From contig CM038215.1 in the NCBI GenBank assembly GCA_021442155.1, positions 2,070,976 to 2,134,975 on the forward strand: a stretch of 64,000 nucleotides of DNA, given 5' to 3'. The notes beneath the pieces are model-generated. The model did no database searches. It was not told the origin of the DNA and saw nothing but the letters and a program-made list of their open reading frames with translations. Shown here piece by piece: positions 34,085 to 46,204 of the stretch. Within the stretch, counting starts at the first letter, position 1; every line of letters begins with the position of its first letter. This DNA is from Cymbidium sinense (taxonomy: Eukaryota; Streptophyta; Magnoliopsida; Asparagales; Orchidaceae). The translations under genes were made by a program, and so were the position numbers.

Positions 34085-34803
34085 AGGGTTTAGGTTGATG
34101 CTTAAGTTTATTAGGTTTTAGGGTTTATGTTTATTTTTTTAATTTATTTAGTAACTTTAGGTTTAGGTTTAGGGTTTGAGTTTAGGGTTTAGGGTTTAGG
34201 ATTATGGTTTAGGGTTTAGGGTTTATAGTTTAGTGTTTAGGGTTTTAGGTTATGTGCTTTTAGGGTTTAAGGTTTAGGGTTAGTGATTAGGGTTTAGGGT
34301 TTAGGGTTTTTTAAGGTTTAGGGTTTAAGGTTCAGTGTTTAGGCTTTAGGGTTTAGGGTTTTTAGGGTTTAGGGTTTAAGGTTTAGGGTTAGCTTAAGGT
34401 TTAGGGTTAGATTAGGGTTTAGGGTTTAGGCTTTAGGCTATAGGGTTTAGGGTTTAAGGTTTAGGGTTTAGGGTTTAGGGCTAGATTAGAGTTTAAGGTT
34501 TAGAGTTTAAGGTTTAGGGTTTAAGGTTTATGATTTAGGGTTTAGAGTTATTTTATGGTTTAGGGTTTTTTTTAAATTAAGTAATCTGGTAGGTTTAGGT
34601 TTATTTAGTTTAATTTTTATTTATTTAGGGTTTAGGGTTTAGGGTTTATTATTTAGGTTTTAGGGTTTAGGGTTTAGAATTTAGGGTTTAGGGTTTTAGG
34701 GTTAGGGTTTAGGGTTTAAGGTTTTGGGTTTTTAAGGTTTAGGATTTATTGTTTAGGGCTTAGATTTTAAGTTTAGTGTTCAGGTTTTAGTTTAGGGATT
34801 AGG
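34085..34803 (+). repeat. TTTAGGG array with tag
   Basis: Post-retrocopy stretch, about 450 bp of TTTAGGG variants, a tag at 34573 (AAATTAAGTAATCTGGTAGG) followed by only about 40 bp of T-rich module, then TTTAGGG to retrocopy 7. This gives the shortest spacing between adjacent retrocopies (about 1.1 kb). No coding sequence. Confidence 0.9.
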
Positions 34804-35276
34804 TTTTTTTTTACTGAGAATAAATTTAGATTCAACATTTCTTCTTTTCGATTTCATGAACCAAGTAAGACACCAAGTTTTCTAAGACACAAGCTACAAC
34901 GTAGCTAAAAAATGAGCACACATAGAGCAAATCAAAAACCCTAGATAACACGAACCGTCTCTACTATAAAGATAGTTCCATAAGTAGCAGATCGGATCGG
35001 ACATTCTCCAATTCACATCATAACCACCCTGACCTCATGAGTAGCGGTATCCACTATCATATCCCCGATCTCTCCCTCCGCCACCACCACAACTACAACC
35101 TCCGTCGCTCCTCCTATCACCATAACCACCATTGCTCCAACTACCACCTCCATATCCACCAGCACTTCCAGATCCCCCAGCACTATTGTGATAACTGTCG
35201 CCTCTGCCTTCTCCTTTGCGATCTAGGTTTCGTGGTTGACGGTGATGTTCCTACCGTCAATGTTCTGCCCATTCTT
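34804..35276 (-). pseudogene. GR-RBP retrocopy 7
   Basis: The minus-strand reading starts with a complete RRM end NGQNIDGRNITVNHET, then a TAG and a frameshift. The glycine-rich tail continues in another frame to GGYDVNWR, but the usual stop region is deleted. Poly-T at about 34804-34812. The 5' junction is CCCATTCTTAGGG, the best-kept form. The His/Tyr-rich frame on the + strand (35037-35291) is antisense and not a gene. Confidence 0.83.
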
Positions 35277-36988
35277 AGGGTTTTGGTTTAAGTTTAGATT
35301 TATTAGATTTTAGGGTTTAAGTTTATTTTATAATTTATTTATTTGCTTAGGTTTAGGTACAGGGTTTGGGGTTTGGGTTTAGGGTTTATGGTTAGGATTT
35401 AGGGTTTATGGTTTAGGGCTTAGGGTTTAGGGTTTTAGCATTTATGCTTTTAGGGTTTATGGTTTAGGGTTTATGATTTTTTGAGGTTTAGGGTTTGGGG
35501 TTTAAGGTTTAGGGTTGTAGGTTTAGGGTTTAGGATTTAGGGTTTAAGGCTTTTTTAAAAAAAATTTAAGTAAACTAGTAAGTTTAGGTTTATCCACCAT
35601 ATTAATTTTATTTTTTATTTATTTTAGTTTACTTTATTTTTTATTGCTATTTAGGTTTATTCTTTATTTTTACTTAGTTTAGTTTATTTATTTTAGGTTT
35701 ATTTATTTTAATTAAGTTTTTATTATTTTAGTTTATTTTTTTGGTTTAGGTTTAGGTTTAAGTTTGTTTTTTAGTTAAGTTTTAATTTTATTTTATTTTT
35801 TAGGTTTAGGTTTTTATTTTATTTTTTTAAGTTTAGGTTTTAGTTTTTATTTTATGTTTATTTTCAAGCTTTATTTTTTAGTTTAGGTTTAGGTTAATTT
35901 TTAGTTTATTTTATTTTATTTAGTTTCGGTTTAGGTATAGGTTTAGGTTTAGTTTATTTTAGGTTTAGGTTTAGGTTTTATTGATTTTAGTTTAGTTTAT
36001 TCTAGTTTAGGTTTAGATTTTTTTTATTTTTTTATTTTAGATTTAGGTTTTTTTAAGTTTAGGGTTTAGGTTTTATTTTTTATTCATTTTAGGTTTATTT
36101 TTTAGGTTTAATTTTTTAATTGTTTTTATTTTATTTTTATTTTATGTTTAGATTTTATTTTATTTATGTTTTTTATTCTTAGGTTTATTTTATTTTTTAG
36201 TTTAGTTTAGGTTCTTAGTTATTTTATTTTATTTTTACTTTTTTATTTTATTTTATTTCTAGGTTTAAGTTTATGTTTTAGTTTTGGTATTTATTTATTT
36301 TTTATTTTATTTCATTTTAGGTTTTTATATTTATTTTAGTTTTAGTTTTTATTTAGTTTAGGTTTTGGTTTTTAGGTTTTCGGGTTTAGGGTGTAGGGTT
36401 TAGGGTTTAGGGTTTACTGTTTAGGCTTTAGGGTTTAAAGTTTTTAAGGTTTAAGGTTTATGATTTAGGGTTTAGGGTTTAGGGTTTAAGGTTTAGGGTT
36501 TAGGCCTTAGGGTTTAGGGTTTTTAGAGCTTAAGGTTTAGGGTTTAGGGTTAGTTTAGAGTTTAGGGTTTAGGGTTAGTTTAGAGTTTAGGGTTTAGGGT
36601 TTAGAGTTAGGGTTAGTGTTTAGGGGTTAGGGTTTAGGGTTTAGGGTTAGTTTAGGGTTTAGGGTTTAGGGTTATAGGTTTATTATTTAGGGTTTAGGGT
36701 TAAGGGTTTAGAATTTAGAGTTAAGGGTTTAGGGTTTAGAGTTTTTTTAAGTTAAGTAAATCAGTAGGTTTAGGTTTATTTAGTATATTTAGTTTATTTT
36801 TTATTTATTTAGGGTTTAGTGTTAGGGTTTATGGTTTATGGTTTAGGGTTTAGGAATTAGGATTTAAAGTTTAGGGTTTAGGGTTTTATGATTTTAGGTT
36901 TAAGATTTAGGGTTTAGGGTGTAGGGTTTAGGGTTTTTAGGGTTTAAGGTTTAGGGTTCAAGTATTAGTTTAGGATTTAGGGTTTTTG
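35277..36988 (+). repeat. Satellite unit between retrocopies 7 and 8
   Basis: A clear example of the unit order: post-retrocopy stretch, TTTAGGG array, tag (TTTAAGTAAACTAGTAAG near 35565), full T-rich module to about 36380, TTTAGGG array, a second tag (36748) with only about 50 bp of module, and TTTAGGG up to the poly-T of retrocopy 8. No coding sequence. Confidence 0.9.
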
Positions 36989-37482
36989 GTTTTTTTTTTA
37001 ACAAAGAACAAATTTAGGTTCAACATTTCTTCTTTTTGACTTCATCAACCAAGTAACACACCAACTTTTCTAAGATACAAGCGACAATATAGATAAAAAA
37101 TAAGCAAGCATATAGCAAATAAAAAAGCCTAGATAATTAGAATCATCTCTATTGTAAAGACACAGTTCCATAAATAGTAGATCGGATCAGTCGTTCTTTA
37201 GTTTCTCCAGTTCACATCAAAACCACCTTGGCCTCTTGAGTAGCGGGATCCACCATCATATCCCTGATCTCTCCCTCCGCCACCACCATGGCTATAACCA
37301 TCGTCGCTCCTCCCACCAACATAACCACCATTGCTCTGACCACCACCTCCATATACACCAACACCTCCAGATCCCTCACTACCATAGCGATAACCGCCAC
37401 CTCCACCTTCGCCTCCACCGCCAGATCTAGACTGAGCCTGGGCCACGTTGATGTTCCTGTCGTCAAGGTTCTGCCCATTATT
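36989..37482 (-). pseudogene. GR-RBP retrocopy 8 (open frame, best preserved)
   Basis: The least damaged copy. The minus strand reads without interruption from the RRM end NGQNLDDRNINVAQAQSR through a glycine-rich tail of about 65 residues (GGGGEGGGGGY, GGRSDDGYSHGGGGG) to GGFDVNWRN and a TGA at about 37198. A 3' UTR of about 200 bp and a poly-T run (36989-36999 on +) follow. The RRM beta strands before NGQN are missing, and the sequence upstream is AAACCCTAAT telomere repeat with no ATG, so only a fragment of a class IV glycine-rich RNA-binding protein could be made. Openness may simply reflect recent origin and Gly codons that seldom become stops. Frames on the + strand and the alternative minus frame (37212-37478) are shadows. 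Confidence 0.9.
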
Positions 37483-40114
37483 AGGGTTTTTCTTTAGGTT
37501 TAGGTTGATTAGATTTTAGGGTTTAGGTTTATTTTATAATTTATTTTATTAATTTAGGTGTAGGTTTAGGGTTTGGGGATTAGGGTTTAGGGTTTAGAGT
37601 TAGGGTTTAGGGTTAATGGTTTAGGGTTTAGGGTTTAGGGTTTAGGGCTTAGGGCTTAGGGCTTAGGATTTAGGGTTTAGGGTTTTTTAGGGTTTAGGGC
37701 ATTTAAGGTTTAGGGTTTAGGGTTTAGGGTTTTTTAGGGTTTAGGGTATTTAAGGTTTAGGGTTTAGGGTTATGTGTTTATGGTTTAGGGTTTAGGGATT
37801 TTTTTTAAAAATTAAATAAACCAATAAGTTTATATTTATTTAGTTTATTTAGTATATATTTTATTTATTTTCGTTTACTTTTTTTATCAAGTTTAGTTTA
37901 TTTATTTTAGTTTAAGATTTTTATTTTAGTTTGTTTTTAGGTTTATGTTTATTTCTTAATTTAGTTTTATTTTTATCTTATTTTTTAGGTTTATGTTTTA
38001 TTTTTTATTTTTAGGCTTAAGTTTAGATTTTTATTCATTTATTTTGTTTAGGTTTAGGTTTTAAGTTTATTTTCATGTTTTATTTTTTAGTTTTGGTATA
38101 GGTTTATTTTTAGTTTATTTTATTTTATTTAGTTTAGGGTTTAGGTTTAATTTATTTTAGGTTTCGGCTTAGGTTTTATTTATTTTAGTTTAGTTTATTT
38201 TAGTTTAGGTTTAGGTTTATTTTATTTTATTTATTTTAGGTTTAAGTGTTTTTTTAGTTTAGGTTTAGGTTTTTTAGTTTTTTAATTTATTTTTTTAGGA
38301 TTAGGTTTTCATTTAGTTTTATTATATTTTATTTTCTTTATGTTTAGGTTTTATTTAGGTATTTTATTTTGAGGGTTTATTTTATTTTTTAGTTTAGTTT
38401 AGGTTTTTATTTATTTTTATTTTAGTTTAGTTTATATTTTTTTTATTTTTTTATTTTTTAGTTTAGGTTTGGTTTAGGTTTATATTATAGTTTTGGTTTT
38501 TATTTAATTTTATTTAGGTTTAGGTTTTTTATTTATTTTAATTTTAGGTTTTATTTAGTTTAGGTTTAGGTTTTTAGGTTTTAAGTTTTTTTGGGTATAA
38601 GGGTTAGGGTTTAGAGTTAGGGGTTTAGGATTTAGGGTTGGAGGTTTTAGGGTTTAGGGTTTAGGATTTAGGGTTTAGGGTTTTAGGACTTAGGGTTTAG
38701 GGTTTAGGGTTTAGGGTTTAGGGTATCAGGTTTTAGAGTTTGGGGTTTAGGGTTTAGGGTTGATTTTAGGGTTTAGGGTTTAGGGTTTAGGATTTAGGGT
38801 TTAGGGTTTAGGGTTCAGAGTTAATTTAGGGTTTAAGGTTTAGGGTTTAGGGTTTAGGGTTTAGGGTGAATTTATTTTAATTTAGGTTTTTTATTTTTGT
38901 TTATTTTTTTAGGTTTAGGTTTAGGTTTATGTTTAATTTTTAGTTTAGTTTTATTATTTTTTTTTTTTCTAGGTTTAAGTTTTTTTTTTTTAATTTTAGG
39001 TTTAGGTTTAGGTTTTTATTTTATTTTTTGGGCTTAGGTTTAAGGTTTTTATTTGAGGTTTATTATTAGTTTTATTTTTTAGTTTCAGTTTAGGTTTATT
39101 TTTTGTTTATTTTATTTTATTTAGTATAGGGTTTAAGTTTAGTTTATTTTAGGTTTAGGTTTATGTTTTATTTATTTTCATTTTGTTTATTTTAGTTTAG
39201 GTTTAGGTTCATTTTATTTTATTTATTTAAGGTTTACGTATTTTTTAGCTTAGGATTTAGGTTTTATTTTTTGTTTAATTTTAGGTTTTATTTTAGTTTT
39301 ATTTTTTTAGGCTGAAGTTTTTATTTAGTTTTTCTTTTTTTTGTTTATTTTATTTTTATTTTACGTTTGGGTTTTATTTTATTTAGGTTTTTTATTTTAA
39401 TGTTTATTTAATATTTTTAGTTTAATTTAGGTTTTTATTTATTTTATTTTAGTTTAGTTTTAGTTTTTTTAAAGTTTAGGTTTAGGTTTATGTTTAAGTT
39501 TTAGTTTAGGCTTTTATTTTATTTTATTTTATTCTTTTTATTTAGGTTTAGGTTTATTTATTTATTTTTTAGGTTTTATTTAGTTAAGGTTTAGGTTTGT
39601 AGGTTTTCAAGGTTTAGGGTTTAGGGTTTAGGATTTGGGGTTTAGGTTTGTAGGTTCTAGGGTTTAGGCTTTATGGTTTTGGGTTTTAGAGTTTGGAGTT
39701 TAGGGTGTTGGGTTTAGGGTTTAGGGATTAGGGTTTAGGGTTTTAGAGTTTTCTTATGGTTTAGAGTTGTAGGTTTAGGGTTTACAGTTTAGGGTTAGTT
39801 TTAGGGTTTAGGGTTAGGTTTTTTTAAAAAAAATTTATTTAATTATTTTTTAAAATTAAGTAAACTAGTAGGTTTAGGTTTATTTAGTTTATTTTTTTAT
39901 TTATTTTAGTTTATTTTATTTTTTATTTTATTTTTTATTTTATTTTATTTTATTTGAATTTAATTTAGTTTATTTATTTTAGGTTTATTTATTTTAGTTT
40001 TTTTTAGTTTTTTTAGGTTTTATTTTAGGTTTAATTTTATTTTTTAGTTTAGTTTTATTTTTATTTTATTTTTAGGTTTAGATTTTATTTTTTTATTTTT
40101 AGGTTTAGGTTTAG
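37483..40114 (+). repeat. Satellite: TTTAGGG arrays and three T-rich modules
   Basis: TTTAGGG array with an internal duplication of about 50 bp around 37680-37760, a tag at 37808 with module to about 38585, TTTAGGG (38600-38870), another module to about 39600, TTTAGGG, a tag at 39852, and a module cut at about 40110 by retrocopy 9. No coding sequence. Confidence 0.88.
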
Positions 40115-40580
40115 GTTTTTTTAACCAGAGAACAAATTCAGATTCAGAATTTCTTATTTTTGATTTCATCGACCAAGTAACACACCAAGTTTTCTGATAC
40201 ACAAGCGACGACATAGATCAAAATGAGCACACATAGAGCAAATCAGAAACCTTAGATAATTAGAATTGTCTCTACTATAAAGACAGTTCAATAAGCAGCA
40301 AATCGGATCAGCCGTTCTTCAGTTTCTCCAGTTCCCATCAAAACCACCCCTGCCTCTTGAGTAGTGGGATCCACCATTATATCCCCAATCTCTCCTTCTA
40401 CTACCACTATGGTTATAACCTTCGTCGCTCTTCCCTCCTCCATAACCACTACTGCTCCAAGCACCACTTCCATATCCACCAGAACCTTCAGATCCACAAC
40501 CTCCATAACTGCCACCTCCACCTTCACCTCCACTTCCATATCTAGAGTTAGCCTGGTTGATGGTGATGTTGATGTCATTA
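40115..40580 (-). pseudogene. GR-RBP retrocopy 9 (open tail)
   Basis: The minus-strand tail is open from DINITINQANSRYGSGG through Gly/Ser/Tyr-rich sequence to SRGRGGFDGNWRN and a TGA, about 85 codons without a stop. The NGQNLDG part is lost, and the 5' junction is shifted (GTCATTAGGG on +). Unlike most copies, its poly-T side abuts T-rich module rather than TTTAGGG, so this copy may have recombined. The overlapping minus frame at 40288-40578 is out of register and not the GR-RBP reading. Confidence 0.86.
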
Positions 40581-42769
40581 GGGTTTAGGCTTAGGTTTAA
40601 GTTTAGGGTTTAGGTTTAGGTTTAGGTTTAGGGTTTAGGGTTATTAGGTTTTAGTGTTTAGGCTTAGGTTTAGGGATTAGGTTTAGGTTTAGGTTTGCAT
40701 TTTAGTGTTTAGGTTTATTTTTTAATTTATTTCGTTACTTTAGGATTCGGTTTAGGGTTTGTGGTTCAGGGTTTCATGTTTAAGGTTAGGGTTTAGGGTT
40801 TAGGGTATAAGGCTTAGGGGTTTAGGGTTTAGGGTTTAGGGTTAGGGTTTAGGGTTTAGAGTTTAGGGTTTAGTGTTTAGGCTTTAGGGTTTAAGGTTTT
40901 AGGGTTTAGGGTTTAGGGTTTAGGGTTTAGGGGTTTTGGTTTAAGGTTTAGGGTTTTACGGTTTAGGGTTTAGGGTTGTAGGTTTAGGGTTTAGGGTTTA
41001 GGGTTAAGGTTTAACGTTTAGGGTATAGGTTTTAGGTTTAGGGTTCAAGATTTAGTTTAGGGTTTAGAGTTTAGGGTTTTTTAGGGTTTAGGGTTTAGAG
41101 TTTAGGGTTAGTTTTAGGGTTCAAGGTTTAAGGTTTAGGGTTTAAAGTTTAGGGTTTAGGGTTTTTATTTTAATTTTATAGAATTAAGTAAACCAATTGG
41201 TTTAGGATTATTTAGTTTACTTAGTTTATTTTTTATTTATTTTATATTATTTTATTTTTTATTTTTATTTAGGTTTATTATTTATTTGTATTTAGTTTAG
41301 TTTATTTATTTTAGGTTTATTTATTCTAATTTAGGTTTTTTATTTTAGTTTATTTTTAGGTTTAGGTTTAGATTTCGGTGTATTTTTTAGTTGAGTTTTA
41401 TTTTCATTTTATTTTTTAGGTTTAGGTTTTTTGGTTTTTAGGGTTTAGGGTTTAGGATTAGGGTTTAGGGTGTAAGGTTTAGGGTTTAGTGTTTAGGCTT
41501 TAGGGTTTACGGATTTTAGGGTTTATGGTTTAGGGTTTAGGGTTTTAGGTTTAGGGTTTTGGATTTTAGGGTTTAGAGTTTAGGGTTTAGGGTTGTAAGT
41601 TTAGGGTTTAAGGTTAGGTTTTTTTTTAGTTTTTTTTTTTTTATTTTTTAGGGTTTAAGGTTTAGGGTTCAAGTTTTAATTTAGGTTTATTTTTAAATTA
41701 AGCAAACCGATAGGTTTAGTAGGTTTTTTTAGTTTATTTTTAGGGTTTAATGTTTAGGGTTTAGGGTTAGCTTAGGGTTTAGGTTTTCTTAAAAAGAAAT
41801 TAAGTAAACTGGTAGGTTTAAGTTTATTTTTTATTTATTTTATTTTTTATTTATATTAATTTTTTTATTAAGTTTAGTTTATTTAGTTTAAGTTTATTTA
41901 TTTTAGTTTAAGTTTTTTATTTTAGTTTATTTTTTAGGATTAGATTTAGGTTCAGGTTTATTTTTTAGTTAAATTTTACTTCTTCTTTTTTTAAGTTTAG
42001 GTTTTATTTTTTATTTTTAGGTTTAGGTTTAGGTTTTTATTTTGCTTTTTAGGTTTAGGTTTTAGGTTTTTATTTTAGGTTTTTTTTTAGGTTTTATTTT
42101 TTAGTTTAGGTTTAGGTTTGTTTTTAGTTTATTTTATTTTATTTTGTTTAGGTTTAGGTTTAGGTTTAGTTTATTTCAGGTTTATGTTTATGTTTTATTT
42201 ATTTTAGTTTAATTTATTTTATTTTGTTTATTTTATTTTTATTTTAGGTTTAGGTTGGTTTTATTTTAGTTTAGGGTTTAGGTTTTATTTTTATTTATTT
42301 TTAAGTTTTATTTTTATGTTTGTCTTTTCGATTTAAGTTTTTTATTTAGTTTTTATTTTTATTTTATTTTAGGTTTATTTTATTTTTATTTTACATTTAG
42401 TTTTTATTTTATTTAGGTTTTTTATTCTTAGGTTTACTTTATTTTATTTACGTTAGGTTTTTATTTATTTTATTTTAGATTAGTTTTATTTTTATTTTAT
42501 TTTATTTTTAGGTTTAAGTTTAGGTTTAGGTTTAAGTTTTAGTTTAGGTCTTCATTTTATTTTCTTTTATTATTTTATTTAGGTTTTGGTTTTTTTATTT
42601 ATTTTATTTTCACATTTTATTTAGTTTAGGTTTAGGTTTTTAGGTTTTTAGGATTTAGGGTTTAGGGTTTAGGGTTTAAGGTTGTAGATTTTAGGGATTA
42701 GGGTTAAGGGTTTAGGGTTTAGGGTTTTAGGATTTTGGGTTTAGGGTTTAGGGTTTAGTCTTTAGAGAT
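40581..42769 (+). repeat. Satellite: TTTAGGG arrays, three tags, T-rich module
   Basis: A TTTAGGG array of about 600 bp, tags at 41180, 41694 and 41795, and a long T-rich module from 41816 to 42640 that matches the module at 53984-54890 word by word over most of its length. It ends in TTTAGGG. No coding sequence. Confidence 0.9.
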
Positions 42770-42788
42770 GGGGGGGGGGGGGGGGGGG
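42770..42788 (+). repeat. Poly-G run (19 bases)
   Basis: Nineteen consecutive G at the junction between TTTAGGG array and the 3' end of the LINE. It is the longest G homopolymer in the window. It could be a real tract or an assembly artefact. Confidence 0.85.
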
Positions 42789-44740
42789 TAGTGGGGTGGC
42801 AAATCTAAGCTAATGCTCAAAGAACTAAAATAAATCCTAAAGAGATAAACTCTAACTATTACAATAATGAAGGAAATAAAGCAAAAAAAACCAAAATAGC
42901 AAAATCCATGTTAAGTAGAGAACTTCATTTGGTCCATCTTATAGCAACAAGATCCACCTGCAAGACTCTCCCAACCTATAAAAGAAATTTGCAACATACT
43001 TTTGAAAGGATGAGTACAATTAAGGAAGCATAAAAAGTAAGAGCAAAAAAAAAAGGAGTAAAGAAAAGAAAAGGCTTAAGTCACTTACAATCATCTCAAG
43101 GAGTAACACTATATGTAAGCATCCAAACTTCAAGAGAACGATTACAATTACAAATAGCGCTGCGAGCCAAAAGAAGAAATAGTGGGAAACATCAAGGCCA
43201 TCATAGCCAGCATATGTCGTGTAGCCCATCATCCAAAGTCTGTCATCTAGCAAGGCTGTAAAATTCTCTAAACAGCAAACATAATGACCAACCTCCAAGC
43301 CACTAGAACAACCAAGCCCAATAAAGCAGATAATTAACTAACCATTAGGGATAGCAGCTATATAGTAGGAGCACCACCAAAGCCACCACCAAAAAGGAAT
43401 AACAAAATCAAAATGACCAAGCATCATTACAAGAGTAACAACATAAACCAGAGACAAACAAGAGCATAAAAAGAAAAACACAAGTTCTCATATCCTCCAA
43501 AGCGAAAAAGAGCAGAAAGACACCACTAACTTCTGAGAGGGTGGGCGGTTGCCACCCAAACAGGAAAAAAGGGGTCAGCTGTAGCCAAGAGAGAAAAAAT
43601 AAAGCAGGAGGAAACTAGAAATATAGGTCACAGAAATAACACTAGCAAGTTCCCAGAACAGTCACCAAATGAGTAGGATAAGTTGGCCAAAATAATCACC
43701 ACTCCAACCAACCAGCCATCCAATACAACCAACCAAACCAGAAGCTAACATATCCTCCTAGCCAACCTCCACAGTAGTAGAAGACCCAAGTCAGTGTAAA
43801 GATCAACAGTAGTTATCAAGCCAAAATCAGCCAAGATAGCCAAGGAATGGGTAGAAGCAGACACCAGCCACCAAGCCCAACCAAGGCAAAAGAAAATCTA
43901 ATCTAGGTAAGTAGAATAGCCAACCAAAGACAAAAAAAAGTATAAAGCCTAGTAAGACAAACTATAAGCCAACCAACAAGAACAGCAATAATAAAGGAAC
44001 CCAACCTAGCCACCAGCACCCAAGGCTAACTAATAGCCACAAAATAGCCTTCAACCAACCAATCTAGAATAATACCCAAACCCAAAGCCACTGCAGCCAA
44101 GAGAGGAAGGCCAATATAGGAGGAGGTCAAAATCATAACCAAAAGAAATAAAACAAAATCAGTAAAACCAACCACGAAGCCCCAGTCAACAAAATAGAAA
44201 ATACCAGCCAACCAACAACCTCCACCATGCCAAAATCAATCTAGAGATAAACCACCAATAGCCCCCTAGATCAGTCACCAACATAAAATGAAAAAAATTA
44301 CCAATATAGCCACCCTTCCAACTAACCCAACCAGCCAAAATTTCTAGCCAACAAAGCCACATTGTCAACCACCACAGTAGTAGATCCAACTCAGGTAAGT
44401 TAGCAAGCAGCCTAGAAAAGAGACAATACACATATAGATAGAAAAAACTACAATATCCATAGCCACAACGGAAAAGGAGAATATAAAAAATAGCGAGGGA
44501 AAATTATAGTAAACACCTAGCCAGACAAATAGAAGCCACCAAGCTGAAAAAACCAAAACAACCCAGGATGCACTTACAATTACCACCAGGTAGCAAAAAC
44601 TAGGCCAATCCAAAAGTAAGAGATCAAAAACATAACCCAGCCCAGGCCAAAAAGAGAAAATAAGTAGATAACCACAACCCAAAGAGGGTTTAACAAGGGG
44701 CAACCAAAAGCAAAAGATCATCAAAAACCAAGCCAAGAAT
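42789..44740 (-). other. LINE copy C 3' UTR
   Basis: About 1.95 kb after the RNase H stop, with TTGGTTGGCTGG-like words on the sense strand. It is homologous in blocks to LINE copies A and B. Several hydrophobic, Trp/Leu-rich frames (43020-43298, 44026-44211, 44186-44431, 44365-44766) follow from the T/G-rich composition; I found no conserved frame between the three copies and treat it as untranslated. Confidence 0.7.
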
Positions 44741-45349
44741 TTATAATATGATATAAGGCAATCCAATGTTATCTAGATTAACCAAACCTCTTAATAGTTT
44801 AGGCAAAGTTTGGTTGTCAAATAAAGTGAACTCAGTTACATTGGCACCAAAGTTAGCCATGTAATCAGCAGAAGCATTACCTTCATGAAGGATGTTGGAA
44901 ATTTTAAAACATACTTGAGAAAGAAGACTTTTAGTATGATTAAGAAGATAAAATAATTTAGCATTCCCATTTCTATTTGAATTAAGCATGTAAAGAAGCA
45001 AGAGAGCATCAACTTCAATCCATATGTTGAGGAAACCTCTATTCAAATAAATTTCAATATCTTTATTAAGAGCCATAAGCTCGGAAAAATAATAGAACAG
45101 GCTTTGAGAGGATATGCAAAAGCACAAATGATAGTAGATATAGAATTCTCTAAGGATACCACCATAGCCATATTTATTAGAAGCAACAGAACCATCAGTA
45201 TTCACTTTAATCAAATTATCTTTAGGTTTGATCCAATGGGTAATCCTAGTACTTTTGTAAGAGTCAAACTTAGGCAGAATGATACCCAATGTTTCAGCCA
45301 CAAATTTATAACCTCTAAAATGAATATTGCTAATAAGATTGGCATTCAA
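44741..45349 (-). pseudogene. LINE RNase H domain (frame open)
   Basis: Ribonuclease H at the C-terminus of LINE ORF2, which would remove the RNA strand after reverse transcription. It is the longest open stretch in this LINE (about 200 residues). The plant-type motif KVNTDGSVASNKYGYGGILR is near residues 48-67, and all four acidic positions are visible: Asp52 (NTDGS), Glu90 (SELMAL), Asp114 (IEVDA) and Asp162 (NASADYMAN). The upstream ORF2 is broken, so this is a surviving segment rather than a gene. The open frame may reflect chance or a relatively recent insertion. A shorter frame at 44836-45018 is a shadow. Confidence 0.85.
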
Positions 45350-45739
45350 AAGAGCATGAATTTTTTTTCTTTAGTTCTATCCACGATCCTTTTATGGTTC
45401 ATAGGAATACCATGATATTTAGCATCATTTCTATCCATAGAGATAAACCAGATAAAGGTAATAGTAATTAAAACTTTGGTATGACCTTTCACTGTATTTT
45501 TAAAACAGACTTGAAGAAGTTGATGTAAAGAAAGAGAACCTTGAAAATAGTTGGTATTAAATAAATCATCATACCAAAATCATAATTTATAAGCAATAGC
45601 ACCATTGATAAAAACAAGATTTACATTTTCAATATGAAAGCAACAATAGCACTTTGAAGGTAAGTAAAACCCTTTAGTCCAGAGCAAAGAGTCCATAGGA
45701 ATAAAGTTATTCAAAATCTTCCAAGCTAAAACTGAATAG

Positions 45740-46200
45740 GAAATGGGAATGATATTGTCTGAAAGTTTAATAAAAAAATTATAGGGGTTCTGTTTATCTC
45801 TAATAAAATTTCAAACCTCTTTAAAAATAAAGTCACCATTATAAGAAAGCATAAAAAGAATTTGGTCAGGTTTGTTAGAAGAAATGGGAATATTTCTAAA
45901 GTTGTCAAAAAGAGAAATAGGGATATAATTCTCAAGTTTTCCTTCATTCCAATTATTATTAAACCAAAAAGAATTAACTTTGATAGCAGCAGTAGAGTGA
46001 GTAGATAAAAGGGTGTCAATAGAGCCATTGTCAATCCAATTGTCTTGCCAAAAGAAGGAAGAACCTGACTGAATACCCAAAGATATTAATGATTCGGCAA
46101 CCCATTTAATGGAGCAAAGCATTTTCCAAACTAGTGAGTCACCAACTTTATAAGCACAGTTAAGGGGGTGTTTACCTTGGCAATATTTTTCCATCATAAA
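45740..46200 (-). pseudogene. LINE zf-RVT region
   Basis: The region between RT and RNase H of plant LINE ORF2, usually called zf-RVT. It reads YCQGKHPLNCAYKVGDSLVW, then SGSSFFWQDNWIDNG, the typical order before the zinc-binding part, which continues in degraded form to about 45740. A second overlapping minus frame (45726-46034) is out of register. Role: probably nucleic-acid binding in the LINE particle (family knowledge). Confidence 0.75.
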
Positions 46201-46204
46201 ATTA

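Noticed and set aside
37236..37497. + strand frames rich in His, Ser and Thr over GR-RBP copies (also 26221-26484, 35037-35291, 40357-40588)
   Set aside because: They are antisense to the glycine-rich tails; repeated Gly codons read backwards give Pro/Thr/His-rich open frames.
44026..44766. Several Trp/Leu-rich frames left of the LINE RNase H
   Set aside because: Same T/G-rich 3' UTR; overlapping frames with no domain and no conservation between copies.
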